Positions 1-6,138 of a stretch of DNA of 17,215 bases are shown piece by piece (position 1 is the first letter of the stretch; the number at the start of each line of letters is the position of its first letter). Under the pieces are notes generated by a model. It was not told the DNA's origin. It did no database searches and saw nothing but the letters and a program-made list of their open reading frames with translations. The stretch is taken from positions 1-17,215 of the forward strand of contig CBFGLF010000031.1 of assembly GCA_965649545.1 (NCBI GenBank), written 5' to 3'. Position numbers and translations under genes: made by a program. The DNA comes from CABHOJ01 sp965649545. GTDB lineage: Bacteria > Pseudomonadota > Gammaproteobacteria > Burkholderiales > Methylophilaceae.

Positions 1-752
1 GGCGCGACGGTCGAATTCCAGACGATCTTGTTGGAGGTCGAGGTGCCGTTGGTGACGAAGAACAGGTGGTCGCAATTGAAGATGCGGGCCGCATTGCGTT
101 CGGACGCGGCCACCGGGCCGGTGTGGTCCAGCAGCTGGCCGAGTTCGTCCACCGCGTTGCAGACGTCGGCACGCAGCATGTTCTCGCCGAAGAACTGGTG
201 GAACATCTGGCCGACTGGCGATTTGAGGAAAGCCACGCCGCCGGAATGGCCGGGGCAGTGCCAGGAATAGGAACCGTCGGCCGCGTAGTGCGTCAGCGCC
301 TTGAAGAACGGCGGCGGCAGGCTGTCGAGGTAGGTCTTCGCCTCGCGGATGATGTAGCGGGCGACGAATTCCGGGGTGTCCTCGAACATGTGGATGAAGC
401 CGTTCAGCTCTCGCAGGATCTCGTTCGGGATGTGTCGTGAGGTGCGTGTCTCGCCATGCAGGAAGATCGGGATCTCCTCATTGCGGAAACGGATCTCCTC
501 GACGAACTTGCGCAGGTTGTCGAGGGCGTCCGGCGATTCCTCGATGAACTCCTCGTCGTCGATCGACAGGATGAACGCCGATGCGCGGCTCTGCTGTTGC
601 GCGAACGAGGTCAGGTCGCCATAGCTGGTGACGCCCAGGACTTCAAAGCCCTCGTCCTCGATGGCTTTCGCCAGCACGCGGATGCCGAGACCTGAAGAAT
701 TTTCAGAACGGAAGTCTTCGTCGATGATGACGACAGGAAAACGGAATTTCAT
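1..752 (-). CDS. Orn/Lys/Arg decarboxylase family protein, 5' part (C-terminus off window)
   Basis: Partial gene: about 250 N-terminal residues are present, and the frame stays open to the left edge. Family members are usually about 710-760 residues. Reading from ATG 752-750, residues 1-125 form the flavodoxin-like 'wing' domain (starts MKFRFPVVIIDEDFRSENSS). The PLP-dependent fold begins after that, with the family blocks SYSWHCPGHSGGVAFLKSPVG and FFVTNGTSTSNKIVWNS. The PLP-binding lysine lies beyond the window. Such enzymes decarboxylate arginine, lysine or ornithine in the cytoplasm, consuming protons, and work in acid resistance or polyamine synthesis. The substrate cannot be told from this part. 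AGGAGG lies just upstream of the ATG, so the start is well supported. It follows dcd on the same strand but has a promoter-like site of its own in the 92-base gap. Confidence 0.92.
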   Translation of the reverse strand, partial: MKFRFPVVIIDEDFRSENSSGLGIRVLAKAIEDEGFEVLGVTSYGDLTSFAQQQSRASAFILSIDDEEFIEESPDALDNLRKFVEEIRFRNEEIPIFLHGETRTSRHIPNEILRELNGFIHMFEDTPEFVARYIIREAKTYLDSLPPPFFKALTHYAADGSYSWHCPGHSGGVAFLKSPVGQMFHQFFGENMLRADVCNAVDELGQLLDHTGPVAASERNAARIFNCDHLFFVTNGTSTSNKIVWNSTVA

Positions 753-793
753 CAGGGCCTCCTAACGGCTGCCGATAAAAAATAATGGGGCGA

Positions 794-821
794 AATATAG
801 CACGCTAATGTGCTGTGACAA
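794..821 (-). promoter_or_regulatory. Putative sigma-70 promoter for the decarboxylase gene
   Basis: Read on the minus strand, TTGTCA (816-821) is followed after 16 bases by TATATT (794-799). Each matches the consensus at five of six positions or close to it. The spacer and -10 edge hold a short inverted repeat, AGCAC at 799-803 and GTGCT at 810-814, which could be an operator. The start codon is about 40 bases downstream. The match is seen in the sequence; function is inferred. Confidence 0.5.
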
Positions 822-844
822 TGACTTGGGCAATTCGATCAGGG

Positions 845-1420
845 TCAGATCTTGGGCAGGGTGACGCCCACTTGTCCCTGGTACTTGCCGCCGCGGTCCT
901 TGTAGGAAGTCTCGCAGACGTCGTCTGCGTCGGCTTCGAAGAACAAGACCTGCGCGCAACCTTCGTTGGCGTAGATCTTGGCGGGCAGCGGGGTGGTGTT
1001 GCTGAATTCCAGCGTCACATAGCCTTCCCATTCGGGTTCGAAGGGGGTGACGTTGACGATGATGCCGCAACGCGCATAGGTGGATTTACCCAGGCACACC
1101 GTCAGTACGTTACGCGGGATGCGGAAATACTCGACGGTGCGCGCCAGCGCGAAGGAATTGGGCGGGATGATGCAGTAATCGGCATTCACTTCGACGAAGG
1201 AGTTCGGGTCGAAATTCTTCGGATCGACGATGGTGCTGTTCAGGTTGGTGAACAACTTGAATTCCTTGGAACAGCGGATATCGTAGCCGTAGCTCGAAGT
1301 GCCGTAGGACACCAGGCGTTTGCCCTCTGCGTCCTGCTTGACCTGTTTCGGCTCGAAAGGCTCGATCATGCCGTGCTGTTCGGCCATGCGGCGGATCCAC
1401 TTGTCAGACTTGATGCTCAT
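845..1420 (-). CDS. dcd: dCTP deaminase
   Basis: Converts dCTP to dUTP plus ammonia, the first step of the main route to dTMP in many Gram-negative bacteria; cytoplasmic homotrimer. The protein has 191 residues, close to the usual 188-193. It starts MSIKSDKWIRRMAEQHGMI, has the conserved SYGTSSYGYDIR block (38-49), the GKSTYARCGI nucleotide-binding segment (111-120), and the catalytic glutamate in GYVTLEFSNTTPLP. That glutamate falls at position 138, as in the E. coli enzyme. AAGGGAT lies about six bases upstream of the ATG. The gene is 56 bases downstream of zwf on the same strand. A short perfect hairpin lies between them but has no U-tract, so read-through from zwf is possible. Full length, no oddities. 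Confidence 0.97.
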   Translation of the reverse strand: MSIKSDKWIRRMAEQHGMIEPFEPKQVKQDAEGKRLVSYGTSSYGYDIRCSKEFKLFTNLNSTIVDPKNFDPNSFVEVNADYCIIPPNSFALARTVEYFRIPRNVLTVCLGKSTYARCGIIVNVTPFEPEWEGYVTLEFSNTTPLPAKIYANEGCAQVLFFEADADDVCETSYKDRGGKYQGQVGVTLPKI

Positions 1421-1443
1421 CGTTATCCCTTGTGCGCGATCAA

Positions 1444-1463
1444 GGGCGTACCTGGGTACGCCC
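1444..1463. repeat. Perfect 8-bp inverted repeat between zwf and dcd
   Basis: GGGCGTAC and GTACGCCC flank a four-base loop between the zwf stop and the dcd start. The stem is GC-rich and would be stable in RNA from either strand. No run of T follows on the minus strand (TTGATCGCG comes next), so a normal Rho-independent terminator is doubtful. It could be a partial attenuator, an mRNA 3'-end stabiliser or a processing site. Confidence 0.4.
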
Positions 1464-1476
1464 CTGCAATGATTGA

Positions 1477-2955
1477 TTAGTGTGCGTCGCCGCCGAGCGC
1501 GATGCTATATCGCCAGAACTGGTCTTCGGCTTCGAAGATGACCTTGGAGGCCTCCGGGTCGCGGCTGCCGGCAGGGTACTGGTGCACCGGTGCGCGATCC
1601 TTGGCCCAGGCTTCGATGACCGGGTCGACCAGACGCCATTGCGCTTCCACTTCGCTGATGTGCAGGTATTGCGAATTGTCGCCTTCCATCAGGTTCAGCA
1701 GCAAGGCCTCGTAAGCATCGACGCTCTCGTCGCCGTCCTGGCGGTTGGCGGCATCGAGTTCGATGGTGCGGGTGTTGATGTCGAGCCCCGGGATCTTGGA
1801 TTCGATCTCGAGCTTGATGCACTCACGCGGCTGGATGCCGATGATCAGCCAGTTCTGGTGCTGGCCTTCACCGATCTGCAGTGGCGCCTTCTTGAAACGG
1901 ATCGCGATGCGGGTATCCGCCTCGTGCAGGCGCTTGGCCGTGCGGATATAGAACGGCACACCTTTCCAGCGCGGATTGTCGATGAACAGCTTCAATGCGG
2001 CATAGGTCTCGACCACGCTGCTGCTGTCGCCGAGTTCTTCCAGATAGCCCGGCACCTTCTCGCCGTTGACTTCGCCCGCGGCGTATTGGGCACGGAATGC
2101 GTGGTGCTTGAGGTCGTCGACCGGGATGGGGCGGATGGCTTCCAGCACCTTGATCTTCTCGGCGCGGATGGCTTCCGGCGTCAGGGCCTTGGGCTGTTCC
2201 ATGGTGGTCAACGCCAGGGTCTGCAGCACGTGGCTCTGGATCATGTCGCGCAGGGCGCCCGTGGCGTCGTAGAACTGGGTGCGGTCACCGACGCCGAGCA
2301 TCTCGGTGTTGGTGATCTGGACGTGATCGATGTAGTCCTTGTTCCAGATCGGCTCGAGCACGGTGTTGGCGAAACGCTGCAGCAGGATGTTCTGCAAGGC
2401 GGATTTGCCCAGGTAATGGTCGATACGGTAGATCTGGCTCTCCTTCAGGTGCTTGCTGATGGAGGCTTGCAGTTCCTTGGCAGATGGCAGGTTGGTGCCG
2501 AACGGCTTCTCGATGACCACGCGACGCCAGTATTTGTCCTCGTTGGTGAGGCCGACAGACGCCAGCTGGTCGACCACCTGGGCGAAATCGGAAGGGCGTA
2601 CGGACAGGAAGAACGCCAGGTTCTGCGGGAACACGGCCTCGTTCGAGAGCGCGTCCTTCATCTTTTCGAACGCGTTCGGATCGGTCGGCGGATTGGCATG
2701 GTAATGGTTACGCGCGATGAAGCGTTTGAACACTTCCTGGTCGTAACCCTTCTTGAATTTGGCATCGAGCATGCCCTTGATGTCGGCATGCCAGGCTTCC
2801 TGGCTCACTTCGCCACGGCCAACGGACAGGATCGCCATCTTTTCTGGTAGACGGCCGAGCGCGTCGAGGCGGAACAGGCCAGGCATGAGTTTGACGCGGG
2901 AGAGGTTACCGCTGGCGCCGAACAATACCAGGGTACATGGATCGATTTGTTTCAT
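1477..2955 (-). CDS. zwf: Glucose-6-phosphate 1-dehydrogenase
   Basis: Oxidises glucose-6-phosphate to 6-phosphogluconolactone, the entry step of the oxidative pentose phosphate and Entner-Doudoroff routes. 492 residues, normal length. Visible marks: the Rossmann nucleotide loop GASGNLS at 13-19, EKPFG at 149-153, and the active-site signature RIDHYLGK at 177-184, with the substrate lysine (K184) and an acidic-His pair (D179/H180). The Rossmann loop reads GASGNLSRVK rather than the more common GASGDL(A/S)xRK, a variant rather than a defect. Start ATG at 2955-2953 fits the N-terminus (MKQIDPCTLVLFGASGN), though only a weak GGA-type ribosome site precedes it. It lies downstream of gnd on the same strand, but a terminator-like hairpin in the 159-base gap suggests its own promoter. 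A TAAAAT box near 3010-3020 on the minus strand is possible, with no good -35. Confidence 0.97.
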   Translation of the reverse strand: MKQIDPCTLVLFGASGNLSRVKLMPGLFRLDALGRLPEKMAILSVGRGEVSQEAWHADIKGMLDAKFKKGYDQEVFKRFIARNHYHANPPTDPNAFEKMKDALSNEAVFPQNLAFFLSVRPSDFAQVVDQLASVGLTNEDKYWRRVVIEKPFGTNLPSAKELQASISKHLKESQIYRIDHYLGKSALQNILLQRFANTVLEPIWNKDYIDHVQITNTEMLGVGDRTQFYDATGALRDMIQSHVLQTLALTTMEQPKALTPEAIRAEKIKVLEAIRPIPVDDLKHHAFRAQYAAGEVNGEKVPGYLEELGDSSSVVETYAALKLFIDNPRWKGVPFYIRTAKRLHEADTRIAIRFKKAPLQIGEGQHQNWLIIGIQPRECIKLEIESKIPGLDINTRTIELDAANRQDGDESVDAYEALLLNLMEGDNSQYLHISEVEAQWRLVDPVIEAWAKDRAPVHQYPAGSRDPEASKVIFEAEDQFWRYSIALGGDAH

Positions 2956-3050
2956 GAGTTCAAATTTTCCGTTGGTCTAGTCGCTGAAGAACGTTTGGTA
3001 CAAGCTCGTGATTTTACAGCTTTTCGCCTGCTTTTAATAATGGCAGCTGC

Positions 3051-3092
3051 GGAAAGGAAAATGGCGCCTTTGCGGGTGGCAAGTGCGCCATT
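3051..3092 (-). terminator. Probable Rho-independent terminator of gnd
   Basis: Inverted repeat AATGGCGC (3060-3067) / GCGCCATT (3085-3092). The inner part can pair further (TTGC/GCAA around a CACCC loop). On the minus strand the stem is followed by TTTTCCTTTCC. It lies about 20 bases past the gnd stop and about 105 bases before the zwf start. The U-tract is interrupted, so termination may be partial, giving more gnd than zwf read-through. Confidence 0.5.
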
Positions 3093-3114
3093 CTCGATAC
3101 AGTGGAAAACCGGG

Positions 3115-4023
3115 TTACTTGGTTTTGACTGCGTGACCGCCGAATGCGTTGCGCATCAAGGAGAGCAGCTTGTAGCTGTAGCCCTTGGAGTCCTGGCTTC
3201 TGAAACGGGCTTGCAATGCCACGGTCAGCACCGGTGCAGCAACACCTTGTTCGACCGCTTCCACGACGGTCCAGCGACCTTCGCCGGAGTCAGCCACATA
3301 GGGGACGATCGATTCAAGCGTCTGGTCCTCTTTCAGGGCATCGGCGGTCAGGTCGAGCAGCCAGCTGCGAACGACAGAGCCGTGACGCCAGAGTTCGGTG
3401 ATCTGTGCCAGATCCATGCCGAATTCCTCTTTGCCTTTCAGCAGGTCCAGACCTTCGGCAAAGGCTTGCATCATGCCGTATTCGATACCGTTATGGATCA
3501 TCTTGGTGAAGTGGCCTGCACCGACAGGACCAACGTGTGCCCAGCCACGATCTGCGTGGGCCAGTACCTTCATGGCAGGTTCCATGATCTTGGCGACTTC
3601 AGGGGTTGCGCCGGTCATCAGGCAGTAGCCGTTCTCCAGGCCCCAGATACCGCCGGAGGTACCACAGTCCATGAAGCCGATACCATGTTCGGCCAGCATC
3701 GCGCCGCGGCGTTGACTGTGCTTGTAATTCGAATTGCCGCCATCGACGATGATGTCGCCTTTGCTCAGCAATGGGATCAGTTCCTGGATCTGTTGTTCGG
3801 TAGGTTCGCCGCTTGGCAACATGAGCCAAACGATCTTCTGGCCGTCGCCTAGTTTCTTGACGGCGTCCGCAGCGGACTTCGCGGGGATCATGCCGCTTTC
3901 CGAAGCGATGCGATTAACGGTATCTTCGCTGAAATCAAAGCCTACGACTTCGATACCACCTTTTAGCAGGCGACGGGTCATGTTGCCGCCCATTTTGCCT
4001 AAACCCAGCATTGCCAGTTTCAT
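3115..4023 (-). CDS. gnd: 6-phosphogluconate dehydrogenase, decarboxylating, short NAD-type
   Basis: Oxidatively decarboxylates 6-phosphogluconate to ribulose-5-phosphate. 302 residues: this is the short bacterial class (about 300) rather than the long NADP class (about 470) of E. coli. Rossmann loop GLGKMG at 7-12; at the end of the second beta strand stands D30 (VVGFDFS), where NADP enzymes usually carry N-R-S/T. This suggests NAD+ preference (inference). Further marks: the substrate-binding stretch DGGNSNYKHSQRR, the CGTSGGIWGLENGYCLM block, and the catalytic lysine and asparagine in HFTKMIHNGIEYGMM. AAGGAAAA lies just upstream of the ATG. It is divergent from pgl across 114 AT-rich bases, and zwf follows it downstream, so the three steps of the oxidative pentose phosphate branch sit together. 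Confidence 0.96.
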   Translation of the reverse strand: MKLAMLGLGKMGGNMTRRLLKGGIEVVGFDFSEDTVNRIASESGMIPAKSAADAVKKLGDGQKIVWLMLPSGEPTEQQIQELIPLLSKGDIIVDGGNSNYKHSQRRGAMLAEHGIGFMDCGTSGGIWGLENGYCLMTGATPEVAKIMEPAMKVLAHADRGWAHVGPVGAGHFTKMIHNGIEYGMMQAFAEGLDLLKGKEEFGMDLAQITELWRHGSVVRSWLLDLTADALKEDQTLESIVPYVADSGEGRWTVVEAVEQGVAAPVLTVALQARFRSQDSKGYSYKLLSLMRNAFGGHAVKTK

Positions 4024-4041
4024 TGGATTTTCCTTGATGAG

Positions 4042-4058
4042 GATGATGTGTCATCATC
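4042..4058. repeat. Short inverted repeat in the gnd leader
   Basis: GATGATG (4042-4048) and CATCATC (4052-4058) around a three-base TGT centre, 19-35 bases upstream of the gnd start and in the gnd/pgl divergent region. It could be an operator half-site pair or a small 5'-UTR hairpin. The simple trinucleotide makes chance likely. I found no convincing promoter pair in 4024-4137; TAAAAT at 4091-4096 and TACTAT at 4115-4120 on the plus strand are the best -10-like boxes. Confidence 0.25.
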
Positions 4059-4137
4059 TCTGGTTGAGATAAATTGATTTCAGAATTTTTTAAAATCGCT
4101 GAAGTCCGACATTGTACTATTAAAGGTGTTCCTGAAC

Positions 4138-4848
4138 ATGCAAAAACCTATGCAAACCCTCACTGTGGGTCGTCAAAAGAGTCGCTGGCATCGCTTCGAA
4201 TCGCAGGCCGCGCTCAATGAGGCTTCCGTGAGCCGCATCCTGGCGGCAGCCAACGAGGCGATCGCAGCCCGCGGTGCTTTCAGCATCGTGCTCGCTGGCG
4301 GCAATACCCCGAAAAGCATCTATGAATCATTGCGTACCGCCACGACCGACTGGCGTAAATGGCACATCTATTACAACGATGACCGCTGTCTGCCGGTCGA
4401 TCATCCGGACCGTAACAGCCTGATGGCGGCGCAAGCCTGGCTCGACCATGTCGCCATCCCCAAGCAGCAGATCCACGACATCCCGACGGAACTCGGGCCG
4501 GTGGCCGGAGCCAAGGCCTACGCGGACATCCTTCAAGGCTTGGGCGATTTCGATCTGGTACTGCTCGGATTGGGCGAAGACGGCCATACCGCAAGCCTGT
4601 TCCCGGGCCACACCTGGGACGATAGCGTCGATGCCTTCCCGGTGTTCGATGCCCCTAAACCACCGCCTGAGCGTGTCTCCATCAGTGGCGCGCGCCTCAG
4701 CCGCACCCGTGAGGTGATCTTCTTCGTCACCGGTGCAGGCAAGCAGGAAGCCGTGGACAACTGGCGCAAGGGGGTGGCGATCCCTGCCACCGTGATCGCG
4801 CCGGAAGCGGGCGTCGATGTCTATCTCTTCGGCGTGAACATCGACTGA
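4138..4848 (+). CDS. pgl: 6-phosphogluconolactonase
   Basis: Hydrolyses 6-phosphoglucono-1,5-lactone to 6-phosphogluconate, the step between Zwf and Gnd. 236 residues from the ATG at 4138. The family is the DevB/Pgl branch of the glucosamine-6-phosphate isomerase-like fold. Visible marks: LAGGNTPKSIYESL (52-65), NDDRCLPVDHPDRNS (80-94), and GLGEDGHTASLFPG (144-157) with the expected general-base histidine at 150. An in-frame GTG at 4126 would extend the protein by four residues but has no ribosome site; AAAGG at 4122-4126 fits ATG 4138 better (spacing a little long). A second ATG at 4150 is also possible. It is the only gene of the sugar-acid group on the plus strand, read divergently from gnd, and ends at a strong terminator. 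Confidence 0.95.
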   Translation: MQKPMQTLTVGRQKSRWHRFESQAALNEASVSRILAAANEAIAARGAFSIVLAGGNTPKSIYESLRTATTDWRKWHIYYNDDRCLPVDHPDRNSLMAAQAWLDHVAIPKQQIHDIPTELGPVAGAKAYADILQGLGDFDLVLLGLGEDGHTASLFPGHTWDDSVDAFPVFDAPKPPPERVSISGARLSRTREVIFFVTGAGKQEAVDNWRKGVAIPATVIAPEAGVDVYLFGVNID

Positions 4849-4865
4849 TCGGGTCTTGTGAAATG

Positions 4866-4896
4866 AAAAACGGCTCACAACATGTGAGCCGTTTTT
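4866..4896. terminator. Bidirectional Rho-independent terminator between pgl and apbC
   Basis: A perfect 14-bp inverted repeat, arms 4866-4879 and 4883-4896, with a three-base loop. The GC core is CGGCTCACA/TGTGAGCCG, and the arms end in five A and five T. U-tracts therefore follow the stem on both strands, suiting the convergent pgl (ends 4848) and apbC (ends 4917). Confidence 0.92.
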
Positions 4897-4916
4897 GTTT
4901 GTGCCGCGAGATCGGA

Positions 4917-6005
4917 TCAGGTGTTCTGAATCACGATATTCGGGAATTTGCTGCTGTGGTCCAGCCCCAGGTTGGCGATCTTGATCGCAGTGGTGCGCGC
5001 GATCTGTTTGTAGGTGGCGCTGATCTGGCTATCCGGTTCGGCGACCACGGTCGGCATGCCGCCGTCGGTCTGCTCGCGGATGCGGATATCCAGAGGCAGG
5101 GATCCGAGCAATTCGACGTCGTAATCCTTGCACATGGCTGCGCCGCCACCGGCGCCGAAGATATGCTCCTCGTGGCCGCAATTGGAGCAGATATGGGTGC
5201 TCATGTTCTCGACGATGCCGAGGATAGGGATGCCCACTTTCTCGAACATCTTGAGGCCCTTGCGCGCGTCGAGCAGGGCGATGTCCTGCGGCGTGGTGAC
5301 GATCACGGCACCGGTGACGGGCACCTTTTGCGACAGCGTCAGCTGGATATCGCCGGTTCCTGGGGGCAGGTCGATGATGAGGTAATCCAGATCCTGCCAG
5401 CGGGTCTCGCGCAGCAGTTGTTCAAGCGCGCCGGTGACCATGGGGCCACGCCACACCATCGGCGTATCGATATCCACGAGGAACCCGATGGACATCGCCT
5501 GGATGCCGTAGCGTTCCAGCGGCTCCATGCTCTTGCCGTCGACACTTTCCGGACGGGACGTGATGCCCAGCATCTGCGGCTGGCTCGGGCCGTAGATGTC
5601 GGCGTCGAGGATGCCGACACGCGCACCTTCTGCGGCCAACGCCAGCGCCAGATTGACGGCGGTGGTGGACTTGCCGACACCGCCCTTGCCGGAGGCGACG
5701 GCGATGACGTTCTTCACGCCGTTGATCAGGCCGACGCCGCGCTGCACACTATGCGGCACGATCTTGCTCGAGACGTTGACGAAGACGCTACCGACGTCTG
5801 GCAGGGATTTGAGCTTGTCCTGCACCAGTGCCTGGATCTCAGCCATGACCGACTTGGCCGGGTAGCCGAGCACGACATCCAGTGCGATATTGTTGCCATC
5901 GATACGGATATTGCGGGCGGCTTTGCTCGTGAGCAGGTCTTTGCCCGTATTCGGGTCGACCACTTCCTTGAGCGCGTTTTGAATCTGTGATTCCGAGAGG
6001 GACAT
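4917..6005 (-). CDS. apbC: Iron-sulfur cluster carrier protein ApbC/Mrp (P-loop ATPase)
   Basis: Mrp/NBP35-family ATPase that carries and delivers Fe-S clusters to apo-proteins in the cytoplasm. 362 residues. An N-terminal MIP18-like (FeS_assembly_P/DUF59) domain spans about 5-85. The deviant Walker A motif GKGGVGKST is at 106-114, followed by GILDADIYGPSQPQMLG (131-147) and IIDLPPGTGD (210-219). The cluster-bridging pair CSNC is at 273-276. All essential motifs are intact. Start at 6005-6003; AGGAATT lies upstream. It is divergent from metG, a common arrangement in betaproteobacteria, and the two share a promoter region. The TGA stop is at 4917-4919, facing the shared terminator with pgl. 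Confidence 0.96.
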   Translation of the reverse strand: MSLSESQIQNALKEVVDPNTGKDLLTSKAARNIRIDGNNIALDVVLGYPAKSVMAEIQALVQDKLKSLPDVGSVFVNVSSKIVPHSVQRGVGLINGVKNVIAVASGKGGVGKSTTAVNLALALAAEGARVGILDADIYGPSQPQMLGITSRPESVDGKSMEPLERYGIQAMSIGFLVDIDTPMVWRGPMVTGALEQLLRETRWQDLDYLIIDLPPGTGDIQLTLSQKVPVTGAVIVTTPQDIALLDARKGLKMFEKVGIPILGIVENMSTHICSNCGHEEHIFGAGGGAAMCKDYDVELLGSLPLDIRIREQTDGGMPTVVAEPDSQISATYKQIARTTAIKIANLGLDHSSKFPNIVIQNT

Positions 6006-6060
6006 GCTGGGGAATTCCTGACTAAATTACAGTAAATGCATCGATTCGGCGAAGAACGTC

Positions 6061-6089
6061 ATTTTAGCGCATGTGCTGGAGGGCGTCAT
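6061..6089 (-). promoter_or_regulatory. Putative apbC promoter
   Basis: On the minus strand ATGACG (6084-6089; four of six to TTGACA) is followed after exactly 17 bases by TAAAAT (6061-6066; five of six to TATAAT). A transcript would start near 6054, about 50 bases before the apbC ATG. The -10 box belongs to a 9-bp inverted repeat whose other arm is the metG -10 region. Confidence 0.5.
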
Positions 6090-6090
6090 T

Positions 6091-6099
6091 TGCTAAAAT
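6091..6099 (+). promoter_or_regulatory. Putative extended -10 promoter of metG
   Basis: TGCTAAAAT at 6091-6099 is an extended -10 element (TGn then TAAAAT). No good -35 lies 16-18 bases upstream, as is typical of extended -10 promoters. A start near 6106 would give a leader of about 33 bases before the metG ATG at 6139. Confidence 0.5.
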
Positions 6100-6138
6100 G
6101 CCTGCTTTCTCACGTAAATGAAGCCCTTAAGCGATTCT

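Noticed and set aside
1480..2850. 456-codon open frame on the plus strand, antisense to zwf
   Set aside because: Same mirror effect; zwf on the minus strand has all family motifs and the plus frame has none.
4024..4137. Clear divergent promoters for gnd and pgl
   Set aside because: Several TANAAT-like boxes occur because the region is AT-rich, but none has a -35 at proper spacing; I could not support one.
4863..5990. 375-codon open frame on the plus strand, antisense to apbC
   Set aside because: Its start lies in the terminator, and the minus strand encodes a complete ApbC with Walker A and CxxC motifs.
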